A stretch of 37,350 nt of DNA. Origin: a virus. Every line of letters begins with the position of its first letter. The first letter of the stretch is position 1. The stretch covers positions 1 to 37,350 of IMG/VR virus record IMGVR_UViG_3300010885_030936, one strand, 5' to 3'. Below are positions 1 to 7,086 of the stretch, piece after piece. A program made the position numbers and the translations under genes. The notes under the pieces are model-generated. The model was not told the origin of the DNA. It made no database searches and saw only the letters and a list, made by a program, of their open reading frames with translations.

Positions 1-122
1 CCGCATCTTGAACGTGCGCCACACGGTTGAGCCAGCCCTTGCCGAACACACCAAAAGTCGGCAGGGATTGGTAAAACGCTTCCTTGCCCAGGCTAAACGC
101 CTCCAGCAATTCCACAGGATCG
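1..122. repeat. Left copy of 122-bp direct terminal repeat
   Basis: The first 122 bases are identical to the last 122 bases of the window (37229..37350). The repeat lies inside the endolysin reading frame, which runs through the join without interruption. This shows that the contig ends are the same locus read twice, so the molecule is circular in assembly or circularly permuted. Whether real virions carry redundant ends cannot be told from this. Confidence 0.97.
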
Positions 123-493
123 GCAGCGGTCGCAGCAGCGATCGTGGCCCTGCCGATACTGCCATCAGCCTTTACCTCTAGCGCCGTCTGTAGGAGCTTT
201 GCGGCGCGACTGACGCCCATGTTCACGGCAGAGTCGAACACAACGTAATCCACACCAAGCGGCAAATCCGAACACTTGCAAGCATCCCAGTATCGCTGTT
301 TATACAACGGCGTCACCAGCTCGGGCGTCAATGCTCGCATCTCGGCCTCGTCCACATCGCGGTTAACCCACTCTCTCCAAACATTTCGCGTCACGCCGAG
401 GTTAGTCATTCCACCGGGATCGCGTGGATGGTTAACAAAGCCGCCTTCTGCCTTGAGAACCAGGGCAAGCGCGGATTTGAAATTACTTAACAT
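1..493 (-). CDS. GH108-family endolysin (N-terminal 164 of 170 codons; continues across the circular join)
   Basis: This is a peptidoglycan hydrolase that would degrade the host wall for lysis. Translation from the ATG at 491..493 shows the N-terminal glycoside hydrolase 108 signature, with E16 in an A-E-G-G-F motif followed by N-H-P-R-D-P-G-G-x-T-N-x-G-V-T. Further on, FDSAVNMGVSRAAKLLQ fits the C-terminal peptidoglycan-binding part usual in this family (PG_binding_3 type). The frame runs off the left edge. In the right-hand repeat copy it continues for six more codons to TAA at 37209..37211, giving 170 aa, normal for GH108 lysozymes. There is no signal peptide, so a holin is needed for release. 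The start overlaps the end of the upstream small membrane-protein gene by 11 bp, a lysis-cassette arrangement. Confidence 0.93.
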   Translation of the reverse strand, partial: MLSNFKSALALVLKAEGGFVNHPRDPGGMTNLGVTRNVWREWVNRDVDEAEMRALTPELVTPLYKQRYWDACKCSDLPLGVDYVVFDSAVNMGVSRAAKLLQTALEVKADGSIGRATIAAATAADPVELLEAFSLGKEAFYQSLPTFGVFGKGWLNRVAHVQDA

Positions 494-650
494 TTTCCGG
501 CTTTACCACACCGCCGACACCGAGCGCAGCAGCAATGCCCTGCGCCAACAGTTGATACTGCGGAGGAATCAACGGCATAACAACCATAGCGATAACACCA
601 AGACCTGCCATTGTAGACGCTTCGCCAAACCTTGCTTTTAACCAACCCAT
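483..650 (-). CDS. Small two-helix membrane protein, putative holin
   Basis: This 55-residue protein starts MGWLKARFGEAS. It has two hydrophobic stretches at about residues 13-29 and 34-49, separated by a short P-L-I-P-P-Q turn, and ends in a charged tail. An AAGGAGAG ribosome-binding site stands just upstream of the ATG at 648..650. The gene overlaps the endolysin start by 11 bp. Size, two membrane segments and direct coupling to the endolysin make it a holin candidate, but no family signature is recognised. A second protein of the same architecture is encoded at 10991..11173, so which one is the holin and which, if either, an antiholin is open. Confidence 0.7.
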   Translation of the reverse strand: MGWLKARFGEASTMAGLGVIAMVVMPLIPPQYQLLAQGIAAALGVGGVVKPENVK

Positions 651-664
651 GACGCTCTCCTTAA

Positions 665-1009
665 TTAAGTTTTGCCTAATGGCGGTGGAAAATTAACGGT
701 AGATGCTTTCATTTCTTCCTCTACCTTTGCAACAGAATCAAACATCCATTTCTGTATTTTTTCTTTGTTTGGGTAATCAATGTTGAAATACTTTCTAATA
801 CCTTTAGGTTTGTTTTCAACATCCATGTTTTCGCATATAGATTTTATAAAATCATCTATACCCATGCGTATCATTGCCCTGTATTCGTTGTATTCAATGG
901 TAATTTCTGGATTGTGCCATTTCCTCGAAACAACAATACATGAGTGTTTTGGCATTAACTCTTTCAACTTCTTTACTTGTAAAAGATATACATCAGAATT
1001 GTCATCCAT
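665..1009 (-). CDS. Hypothetical protein, AT-rich cargo gene
   Basis: This 114-residue protein starts MDDNSDVYLLQVKK. It is rich in charged residues (Lys, Glu, Asp) and looks soluble and mainly helical; no family is recognised. The gene follows the upstream repeat protein with no gap: that gene's TAA is at 1010..1012 and this ATG at 1007..1009. Its DNA is visibly more AT-rich than the capsid and ejection genes to its right, and codon choice favours A/T-ending codons. Such a composition step at the fibre/lysis end of a phage genome suggests a recently acquired accessory gene (moron). Confidence 0.72.
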   Translation of the reverse strand: MDDNSDVYLLQVKKLKELMPKHSCIVVSRKWHNPEITIEYNEYRAMIRMGIDDFIKSICENMDVENKPKGIRKYFNIDYPNKEKIQKWMFDSVAKVEEEMKASTVNFPPPLGKT

Positions 1010-1240
1010 TTATTTCCATACCCCCGATATTTTGATGTATGGCGTTGCTTGCTTCCATACGCCAGAAACTTTAACAAACGGAATTGCAGCCTTCCAGACA
1101 CCAGATACTTTAATATAAAACTTTTTATTTTGATATTGAATTAAATCTGAATCAAATAAACCGCCTACTACCGTATCAGGATCAAACAGGCCGCCGATTT
1201 CTACATCAGGGTCAAACCAACCTGAACCAGTAGCCGCCAT
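1010..1240 (-). CDS. Small repeat protein of the fibre cluster
   Basis: This 76-residue protein is built of two repeat families. The N-terminal part has FDPD/FDSD units ending in G-G-L with a 10-residue period. The C-terminal part has three copies of K-[VI]-S-G-V-W-K with a 13-residue period, separated by A-x-P-[YF] segments. V-K-V-x-G-V-W-K repeats are common in phage tail-fibre and minor structural proteins, so an appendage or fibre-associated role is inferred. The DNA is AT-rich like the next gene. It lies directly between the 293-residue fibre-like gene and the AT-rich hypothetical gene, with which it is contiguous. Confidence 0.75.
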   Translation of the reverse strand: MAATGSGWFDPDVEIGGLFDPDTVVGGLFDSDLIQYQNKKFYIKVSGVWKAAIPFVKVSGVWKQATPYIKISGVWK

Positions 1241-1243
1241 GAT

Positions 1244-2125
1244 TTATATATTGTAAATCTCTGCTTGCACCATGTTAACCGTATATGATGCAGACGCGCC
1301 ACCGTTTAGAGATACACCAATGTATTTACCCGCCCACGCAGTTATATCTGATGTGTTAGTTCCGTTTGCACCTTTTAACAAACTGGAAAAACCCGTTGTT
1401 GGCTGGCTAATGCTGGATAAATGTGCAACCAATGCCGCAGATGCGCCTGTGCTACGCGTCATAAAGTCATACGTCAACAATGTCGTGTCTGTTGCGGCAG
1501 TTTGAGCCGACAAGTTCAATGCAAAATAACTAGAGTCAGAAGTTGTTGCCGTTGCGCCTACTCTTAATGTGGCGGTTAACCCCGCCGTTCCAGCCGCAGT
1601 TTTTGTTACGCTAATCCGGCATCGGTAACCTGTTCCACTCTTAAAGTTTTGCGGCGGTATAAGTATGCTTGATCCAACCAAATAAGTATCTGTTGAAAAA
1701 CCAGCGGCAGGATTACCCGTGTTTGAGTTGAACAACCAGCCAGTTTGCGCCGATGATTTAATGACACCCGTGTTGGCATAGGAAGTAAACACTCCCGTCC
1801 TGTCCATTACTACCGATTCTCCGGCGTTTAAAGTTCCGATCCAAAGCGGCTCGATTGTTGTTCCATCAGTGTGTTGAATAGTGATCGTCTGCGATACCGA
1901 TGAATCTGTATTTCTAACGCTCAGAAAATTAGTCGTGCGCTGAGTGCTAGCAGCAGGAGCCGCAACAACGTCCGTTGTCGTTGCGCTCGTAATAGTAGCT
2001 GTATTTGTTCTCCCAGGGGTGAACACGTTAGACGCATCATCAACCCAAGACGCATGAACATTTACCGTTCCGGTTGCTGAAGTGATAACTTGAATTTTAT
2101 CGTTGGTGCTTGATTGGATTAACAT
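1244..2125 (-). CDS. Putative tail fibre / appendage structural protein
   Basis: This 293-residue protein is rich in Thr, Ser, Ala and Asn with few charged residues, which is typical of beta-structured phage appendage proteins. The first part contains a compact segment (about 60-115) with alternating hydrophobic strands and Gly-rich turns. The C-terminal half resembles a jelly-roll or carbohydrate-binding-like beta sandwich (strand-rich, ending MVQAEIYNI). No catalytic motif is visible. It sits in a run of short fibre-like genes (1010..3039), so a role in the adsorption apparatus is inferred from context and composition rather than from a named family. Confidence 0.75.
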   Translation of the reverse strand: MLIQSSTNDKIQVITSATGTVNVHASWVDDASNVFTPGRTNTATITSATTTDVVAAPAASTQRTTNFLSVRNTDSSVSQTITIQHTDGTTIEPLWIGTLNAGESVVMDRTGVFTSYANTGVIKSSAQTGWLFNSNTGNPAAGFSTDTYLVGSSILIPPQNFKSGTGYRCRISVTKTAAGTAGLTATLRVGATATTSDSSYFALNLSAQTAATDTTLLTYDFMTRSTGASAALVAHLSSISQPTTGFSSLLKGANGTNTSDITAWAGKYIGVSLNGGASASYTVNMVQAEIYNI

Positions 2126-2134
2126 TGAATAATC

Positions 2135-2362
2135 CTATGTGTATTGCAAATAGATATCACCATCAGAACCGCCACTAGGTGCCGTAGTTCCGCTGGTAAT
2201 AGCTTTCTGTTTTGCGTTAAACGTAGTCCAATCGGTGCTGGTCAAATATCCGTTCGCAGACGATGTGGACGCAACCATTGATATAATCGGCCCAGAACCG
2301 CCGCTGCTTGATACCGGCGCAGTAGCGGTAACGCTAATTACATTGGGATTTATTACTGCCAT
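2135..2362 (-). CDS. Short tail-fibre-type protein
   Basis: This 75-residue protein contains NGYLTSTDWTTFNAKQ, a segment repeated in many phage tail fibres (the G-Y-L-T-S-x-D-W-x-T-F-N-x-K pattern). Its C-terminus carries G-G-S-D-G-D-I-Y-L, a pattern also seen at fibre ends. It is far shorter than a full fibre, so it is either a small stand-alone appendage protein or a fibre broken into several genes. The start overlaps the end of the upstream 228-residue gene by 10 bp, which implies translational coupling. Confidence 0.75.
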   Translation of the reverse strand: MAVINPNVISVTATAPVSSSGGSGPIISMVASTSSANGYLTSTDWTTFNAKQKAITSGTTAPSGGSDGDIYLQYT

Positions 2363-3039
2363 TCTTGTATACCCAAATTAGATGACGCAACAGATGCAAT
2401 GGCATTTATTGCCGACGTAGTAAACATATATTCATCCATAGAAAATACGCCACCTGGATATAAAGTTATTCCACTGTTTAATACGGCAGCAGAACCAAAT
2501 CCTAAACTAATATTGTTATTGCTTGTGTTTGTTAATATCAAACCTTTACGGCTTGAATTTGCAGCTAATATTTGCGCTGACGTTACTCCAACACTGGCCG
2601 CTGTAGGGCTGTTTGCCGTCAAAGATGTTTTGGTATTGACAGTGCTATCGTTCGATACCGTCACGCGGGGAATACCAGCGCCACTGGCTCCTGTTCCAGT
2701 AACTACCGCAGAACCACCAAACTGAGAAATGTTATCTACCCAAGGCGTAGTTCCCTGCGTAACAGAGCCACCACCGCCGCCACCGCCGCCAGTGACGTTA
2801 AGATTTCCAGAAGCGTCAGCAGTAGCGTAGATATACGAAAGCGTAGACGGTTGCCATATTTGAATAGCAGTATGCTCATAATACGGATGCCACGAATAAT
2901 CAGAACCAAATATAAATTGATTAAGCGTATCCGTTTCCGTAAATATTGATCCAGGCTGAATGGCAGTCGTAGGTTTAGAGTCTGTTGAAGCCCCCGTAAA
3001 CTTGTATAAATTGCCACTAGGCGCGGAAAAAACGCTCAT
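2353..3039 (-). CDS. Putative fibre-associated structural protein with poly-Gly hinge
   Basis: This 228-residue protein has an N-terminal domain (about 1-85) rich in aromatic residues, an uninterrupted eight-glycine hinge near residue 90, and a beta-rich C-terminal domain. The C-terminal domain includes a segment (about 165-215) of the form R-K-G-L-I-L-T-N-T-S followed by N-I-S-L-G-F-G and Y-P-G-G. That arrangement recurs in phage head/tail-associated beta-sandwich proteins. It is probably a virion appendage component. The gene starts one base inside the end of the upstream coiled-coil gene and overlaps the next gene by 10 bp. Confidence 0.75.
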   Translation of the reverse strand: MSVFSAPSGNLYKFTGASTDSKPTTAIQPGSIFTETDTLNQFIFGSDYSWHPYYEHTAIQIWQPSTLSYIYATADASGNLNVTGGGGGGGGSVTQGTTPWVDNISQFGGSAVVTGTGASGAGIPRVTVSNDSTVNTKTSLTANSPTAASVGVTSAQILAANSSRKGLILTNTSNNNISLGFGSAAVLNSGITLYPGGVFSMDEYMFTTSAINAIASVASSNLGIQEWQ

Positions 3040-3260
3040 TACTTGTCAGCCTTGTGATCTAGCTTACAGAAAATCTTGTCGAGCATGTCTTTAATCTCGT
3101 CAATGTCGCGTCGATAATCCTCTTTTGCCAGATACTTCTCGGGCATTTTACGCATATCCTCGTCCAAGCGATCAAGCGTCTGCATAATGCGGTTAAGAAC
3201 AAACGCCCCAAGAAACCCGCCCAAAGCAAGCCCCGCATTGATGAGTGTTTGAGCGTCCAT
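3039..3260 (-). CDS. Small membrane-anchored coiled-coil protein
   Basis: The frame is open up to 3275, but the ATG at 3258..3260 is preferred: it lies 6 nt after a GAGGT Shine-Dalgarno sequence and gives a 73-residue protein starting MDAQTLINAG. Residues about 7-25 form one hydrophobic membrane helix. The rest is highly charged and heptad-like, predicting a coiled coil. The architecture (N-terminal anchor plus coiled coil) resembles inner-membrane spanins, but it is short for an Rz protein and no Rz1-type lipoprotein is embedded. Holin, spanin or virion membrane-protein roles are all possible. Confidence 0.75.
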   Translation of the reverse strand: MDAQTLINAGLALGGFLGAFVLNRIMQTLDRLDEDMRKMPEKYLAKEDYRRDIDEIKDMLDKIFCKLDHKADK

Positions 3261-3262
3261 TC

Positions 3263-3595
3263 TTACCTCGACCAACCGTTCTTGCCAATAATTTTTTGGC
3301 TATTCATCTTTGGGCTGCCCGAAATAGCGTTTAACTTACCGCCGACAGCTTTGGCGGGGCCGCCGCACAATCCATTCATCGGATTTTCTATGTTGAAAAC
3401 ATGAACCCCAACAAACGGACGCAGTTGGCCAGGCTGCCAATTTTTATAAGTCTGCACGTTATTGGTGTCATCCGGAACCGCTGGTCGCGTAGGCCGCGCA
3501 ACCGTATCTCGAAGGGCTTGCTTTTCGTCATTCATGCGCTTCGTTGTTCCGGTAATGCGCGGCGGCTGCTTTTCTTTTACGCTTGGGCTTGCCAT
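3263..3595 (-). CDS. Conserved-looking hypothetical protein
   Basis: The frame is open up to 3625, but the ATG at 3593..3595 (MASPSVKEKQ) is chosen because AGGAG lies 7 nt upstream and it avoids a long overlap with the previous gene, whose TGA is at 3597..3599. The product is about 110 residues, basic and Pro/Asn-rich, with low predicted order in the first half and a Gly-rich central part around N-G-L-C-G-G. No family or motif with a known function is recognised. It lies between the ejection-protein block and the fibre block, so a virion-associated role is possible. Confidence 0.75.
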   Translation of the reverse strand: MASPSVKEKQPPRITGTTKRMNDEKQALRDTVARPTRPAVPDDTNNVQTYKNWQPGQLRPFVGVHVFNIENPMNGLCGGPAKAVGGKLNAISGSPKMNSQKIIGKNGWSR

Positions 3596-3596
3596 G

Positions 3597-3842
3597 TCAT
3601 TCTCCTGTGGTTGCGTTCTTCGCATCTTCGTTATGCTTGGAGTCCGCTTTTATCGAGGGCAGAAACACAAGCAGGGTAAAAATTGTCGCCGCCCCAATCC
3701 TCTCAGGCGTTGGCATATACATGGCCCAAACAAACAGGCCAAACGTCATAAACAGCGCCAGCATCAACACCAGCCGCGCCGACAACACCTTCGTTCCTGC
3801 GGCGATAAACAGCATAATCGCCCTTACTTGCTTCTCGTCCAT
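3597..3842 (-). CDS. Small integral membrane protein
   Basis: This 81-residue protein has two hydrophobic segments, at about residues 21-42 (LSARLVLMLALFMTFGLFVW) and 48-62, and a charged C-terminal tail rich in Lys, Glu and Asn. It could be a holin or another small phage membrane protein. It is one of four small membrane proteins in the late region (with those at 483, 3039 and 10991), and no sequence signature singles it out. It ends two bases before the next gene begins. Confidence 0.75.
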   Translation of the reverse strand: MDEKQVRAIMLFIAAGTKVLSARLVLMLALFMTFGLFVWAMYMPTPERIGAATIFTLLVFLPSIKADSKHNEDAKNATTGE

Positions 3843-3847
3843 TTGGT

Positions 3848-4069
3848 TTAGCCCCCATTGTTGCCCTGCTCGTCGTCATTGAAAAAACCACTTCCGTAAC
3901 CGTCGTCTTGCATTTTCTGCTTTATTGCCTCTAATTTCAAAGCGCGATCAATTACTTTCATTTTATCGGTAATCGTTGCCTCCGCACTTGCCATCACCTC
4001 TTTCAGGAGTTTGGCAATCGACTTTTCCAGCGAGGGGTCAATGCCTCCTTTTTTGATTGGCTTGGTCAT
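3848..4069 (-). CDS. Small helical hypothetical protein
   Basis: This 73-residue protein starts MTKPIKKGGIDPS. It is predicted mostly alpha-helical between about residues 12 and 55 and ends in an acidic, Gly/Asn-rich tail. Its ATG overlaps the stop of the large upstream gene (ATGA-type overlap at 4066..4069), so translation is probably coupled to the 1006-residue ejection protein. No function is recognised; a minor virion or assembly role is inferred only from position. Confidence 0.75.
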   Translation of the reverse strand: MTKPIKKGGIDPSLEKSIAKLLKEVMASAEATITDKMKVIDRALKLEAIKQKMQDDGYGSGFFNDDEQGNNGG

Positions 4070-7000
4070 CTCGGCCCCATCAATCCGGTCGGCTGATTAA
4101 GAAGCCTATCAACGTATCCGGAGGCGTTCAACTGTTGTAGTTGATCTTTGGCCGGTTGCGTCACGGGCTGAATGGCCGATTCTGCTGTAGAAATGGCCGC
4201 AGATTGACGCATCGCCTGACCCAATAAAGCCTTAAATCGAGTTACGCTGGAAGGCGTGGCCGGCGCTATTGCGGCATCGTACATTTCTGGATTGGCAATA
4301 ATCTCGTCTGCCAAGACTTTAATGGCATTTGCATTTCTTTGATAAGCGCCCCGCCCCGCATATAAGCCGGCAGCCTCCAGACCACCAAGACCGCCAGTAA
4401 GCCAAGAGCCCCCATGCACGTACGATCCCATCGTGGCCGCGCCGCCCAATGTGGACAGCGCGACATAAAGCGCCGCGCCCCTCTTATTCTCGGACGAAAC
4501 AATCTCGTTAATTTTTGCCTTCATGACCTCTGGAGTTCCAACTTTCATATTCTTTACCAGAGAATCAAGATCAACGATGATTTTCCGAATTTCTGCCATT
4601 TCTGCTGGCGTATGGCTTCCCGCATCAATCAATTTATCCGAAATCAAATTATCGAAAGTTTCGAGCATTTTCTCCGGCGGCTGTTCGCGCAACACTGACC
4701 TAACAACCTTTTTAAACGCCTCCTCGCCGCCCGGCTGCGCTTTAACAGCCTGATAAACCGCCCGCATTTCCTCGCGGTTTCTTTGCGGGGTAGTCAAGAG
4801 CTGCTTAAATCTTGGCACAGCCTCCAGCGTTCCAGTTAATTCTGTTGTCGATTTTTCTACGGCCTGCTTGGTGGCGCTCGGCAAATCCCTCAATTGTCCG
4901 GCCTTTGTTCCGGCCCTCGTTTTTGCGGCGGCAGATATTTGATCGGCCCGCTTAAGGTCGGACAGGTATGACGCGATTTTTTGTTGCGCCGCCGGGGACA
5001 ATTCCCCCGCCCAATCTCTATAGTAGTCGTCCAGCCACTTTTCGGCAGATGTGGCGTTCTTTCCCCTCAAGCTGTCCGAGACATAAGACAACCCGAGCTG
5101 ATCCAATTTACCTTGATCGCCGCCCATCAAACGCTTTGTCGCCCTTACGCTATCTCGGCCCGAAAATATTTTCGCATCAAGCGTGTGCGCCGCCGACGGG
5201 CCTTCCTGCATTGCGGCGGCGAGCTTGGTTCTAAAATCCTCCGTCGCCGTTGCTTGGTGATGATAATCCGCTTTGGCGGCGTCAAAACTCTTGGGCATGT
5301 GGCGACTTTCTGCTGCGCTGACAAAATTGCTGATCTCTCTGGCAAGCGTCGCTTTTTGAGCATCCCCTGGGCGAATGTTTGGCGCGTTTGCGATATCGTT
5401 CAATTCCCTACGCAAAAGATCGTATTCATACATTGTCTGACGATTTTCTTTAGTCGTCGGCCCAACCCTTCCAGCCTGACCAGACATGCCGCCCTGCGCG
5501 GCCAAAAACTCGGCTTTTGTTCTTGCAAAAGCATTGTCCATTTCCGAGCTTGAATAGTGCATGCGAGATGGATCAAGAGTTGCCCCCGCTTTGGACACAT
5601 CGAATAAATGATCGAATTCCTCGCGAATTGCGGTATTGAGATCGTCGGTAGTCTTTCCCGCCCAATGCTCATAACCGCCGCCGCCCTGCGTCAATCCCTC
5701 AAGCATTTTGTCAAGACGGCCCTCACTTATGCCGGTCTGAATTTCTTTATCCGTTACGCCGTATTTTTCTTTGATTGTCGAAATCAAGCCGCGCTTTCGG
5801 GCCGCCATTATTTGGGCGTCGGTAGGGCCGGAAGGTTTTGCGAGTTTCGTATCCACGCTTGCCACAACATTGCCGGACGCATCCATCTCGACTTGACGCC
5901 CCAACATCCGATCCCGCCAATTTTTCAAAGTTTGATACAGCGGATTTTTTGGATCAACTTTGCTTGTGCCCGTCGTCGGATCAACCTCAATCAAATCATT
6001 TATCATTTTTACGCCGGCCTGCGCTGGCGGCGTGTTGCTGATAAAGTTTCCTGAATTTTCCATCTGATTGGATTCAACTGACATATCACTCCAGCCCTGA
6101 CGCCCTTGAGCTGACAGTGCGCTTTCCTGAGAAAGTGTCTGAGGAGTAACTTCCTTGCGAACAAAATCTCCGCGCTGAGATGGGGTTTGATCCGGCCCAA
6201 GTTTTGCTTTCCGAGAACCCTCTACAATTCTCGGAATTGTGGTTGCCGGAATCTGTCCGTATTTGGTTTGCTGACGCTCCAGCCTGCCTGCTTCGGTTTT
6301 TGCCGCAGCTTCAATTTCAGCTTTTCTGGTGGCGGCAGTTTGCTCAAGAGATTTCGCAAGAACATCCGAATCTTGCTTGACGGTCTTGCTCTCGCCAAAC
6401 ATTGCAAGCAGCTTATCCCGCGTTTTCTCCCACTCCGGCTGAGAAATAAACTTACCTTCGGGGCCAAACAATTCGCTCACAACGCGTTTGGCGTTAGTCG
6501 TCGCAAAGCTCGGCAGCTTGTCAAAAAGAGCTTTTGCAGCAACAGGCGTAACCATTGCCGACGCAACAATGTTGGAAGCCGCCTCTTTCGATACATCAAA
6601 GGCATCTTGAACGCCGCGCTCAAGGGATGATTGCAAAGCGCCAATTGCCGCCCCGCCGGCAGCCAAAGCCTTCGGGCCAGCCGATTCCATGCTTTTCGAT
6701 ATCGCGGACAATGCGCCACCGAAATCGCGCATATAGGGAACGGATTTTCCACCAAGCATGACGGCTCGGCCCGCGCCGCCAAGAACCGGCACAGCCGCCA
6801 AATTCATTGCAGCACCTTCGATTGCGCCGCCCGCCAACTCGGCGGCTCTTTGCGCCGGAGTCATTTTCTCCCGCAACGATTTTTTTTGATCCATTCCGGC
6901 TTGCCACGCAGGACTTTTCGGAACCTCAACCGAGCCCGCAACAACATCCCCCGCCGATGGGGGTGGCGCGGAAACGGTCGGGGCTTGGCTGGTCGCTCCG

Positions 7001-7086
7001 GTTTTTGCGATAACCTCTTCGTCAGACAGGGGCGCACTTGCCTCGCCGGACGTTTTAGCTATCACCTGTTCGTCTGTGAGGGGCAT
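4066..7086 (-). CDS. Putative internal virion / DNA-ejection protein (largest)
   Basis: At 1006 residues this is the largest protein in the genome. It is Ala-, Lys- and Glu-rich and predicted overwhelmingly alpha-helical. The N-terminus has two copies of P-L-[TS]-D-E-[QE]-V-I-A-K-T, at residues 2-12 and 19-29. Hydrophobic Gly/Ala-rich stretches occur at about 85-118 and 880-925, which could insert into membrane during genome entry. Third in a row of large helical proteins downstream of the tail genes, it occupies the place of T7 gp16-like ejection proteins. I see no transglycosylase motif (no clear catalytic E-S pair), so the equivalence is by position and composition. The start codon overlaps the previous stop (TAATG). 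Confidence 0.72.
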   Translation of the reverse strand: MPLTDEQVIAKTSGEASAPLSDEEVIAKTGATSQAPTVSAPPPSAGDVVAGSVEVPKSPAWQAGMDQKKSLREKMTPAQRAAELAGGAIEGAAMNLAAVPVLGGAGRAVMLGGKSVPYMRDFGGALSAISKSMESAGPKALAAGGAAIGALQSSLERGVQDAFDVSKEAASNIVASAMVTPVAAKALFDKLPSFATTNAKRVVSELFGPEGKFISQPEWEKTRDKLLAMFGESKTVKQDSDVLAKSLEQTAATRKAEIEAAAKTEAGRLERQQTKYGQIPATTIPRIVEGSRKAKLGPDQTPSQRGDFVRKEVTPQTLSQESALSAQGRQGWSDMSVESNQMENSGNFISNTPPAQAGVKMINDLIEVDPTTGTSKVDPKNPLYQTLKNWRDRMLGRQVEMDASGNVVASVDTKLAKPSGPTDAQIMAARKRGLISTIKEKYGVTDKEIQTGISEGRLDKMLEGLTQGGGGYEHWAGKTTDDLNTAIREEFDHLFDVSKAGATLDPSRMHYSSSEMDNAFARTKAEFLAAQGGMSGQAGRVGPTTKENRQTMYEYDLLRRELNDIANAPNIRPGDAQKATLAREISNFVSAAESRHMPKSFDAAKADYHHQATATEDFRTKLAAAMQEGPSAAHTLDAKIFSGRDSVRATKRLMGGDQGKLDQLGLSYVSDSLRGKNATSAEKWLDDYYRDWAGELSPAAQQKIASYLSDLKRADQISAAAKTRAGTKAGQLRDLPSATKQAVEKSTTELTGTLEAVPRFKQLLTTPQRNREEMRAVYQAVKAQPGGEEAFKKVVRSVLREQPPEKMLETFDNLISDKLIDAGSHTPAEMAEIRKIIVDLDSLVKNMKVGTPEVMKAKINEIVSSENKRGAALYVALSTLGGAATMGSYVHGGSWLTGGLGGLEAAGLYAGRGAYQRNANAIKVLADEIIANPEMYDAAIAPATPSSVTRFKALLGQAMRQSAAISTAESAIQPVTQPAKDQLQQLNASGYVDRLLNQPTGLMGPR

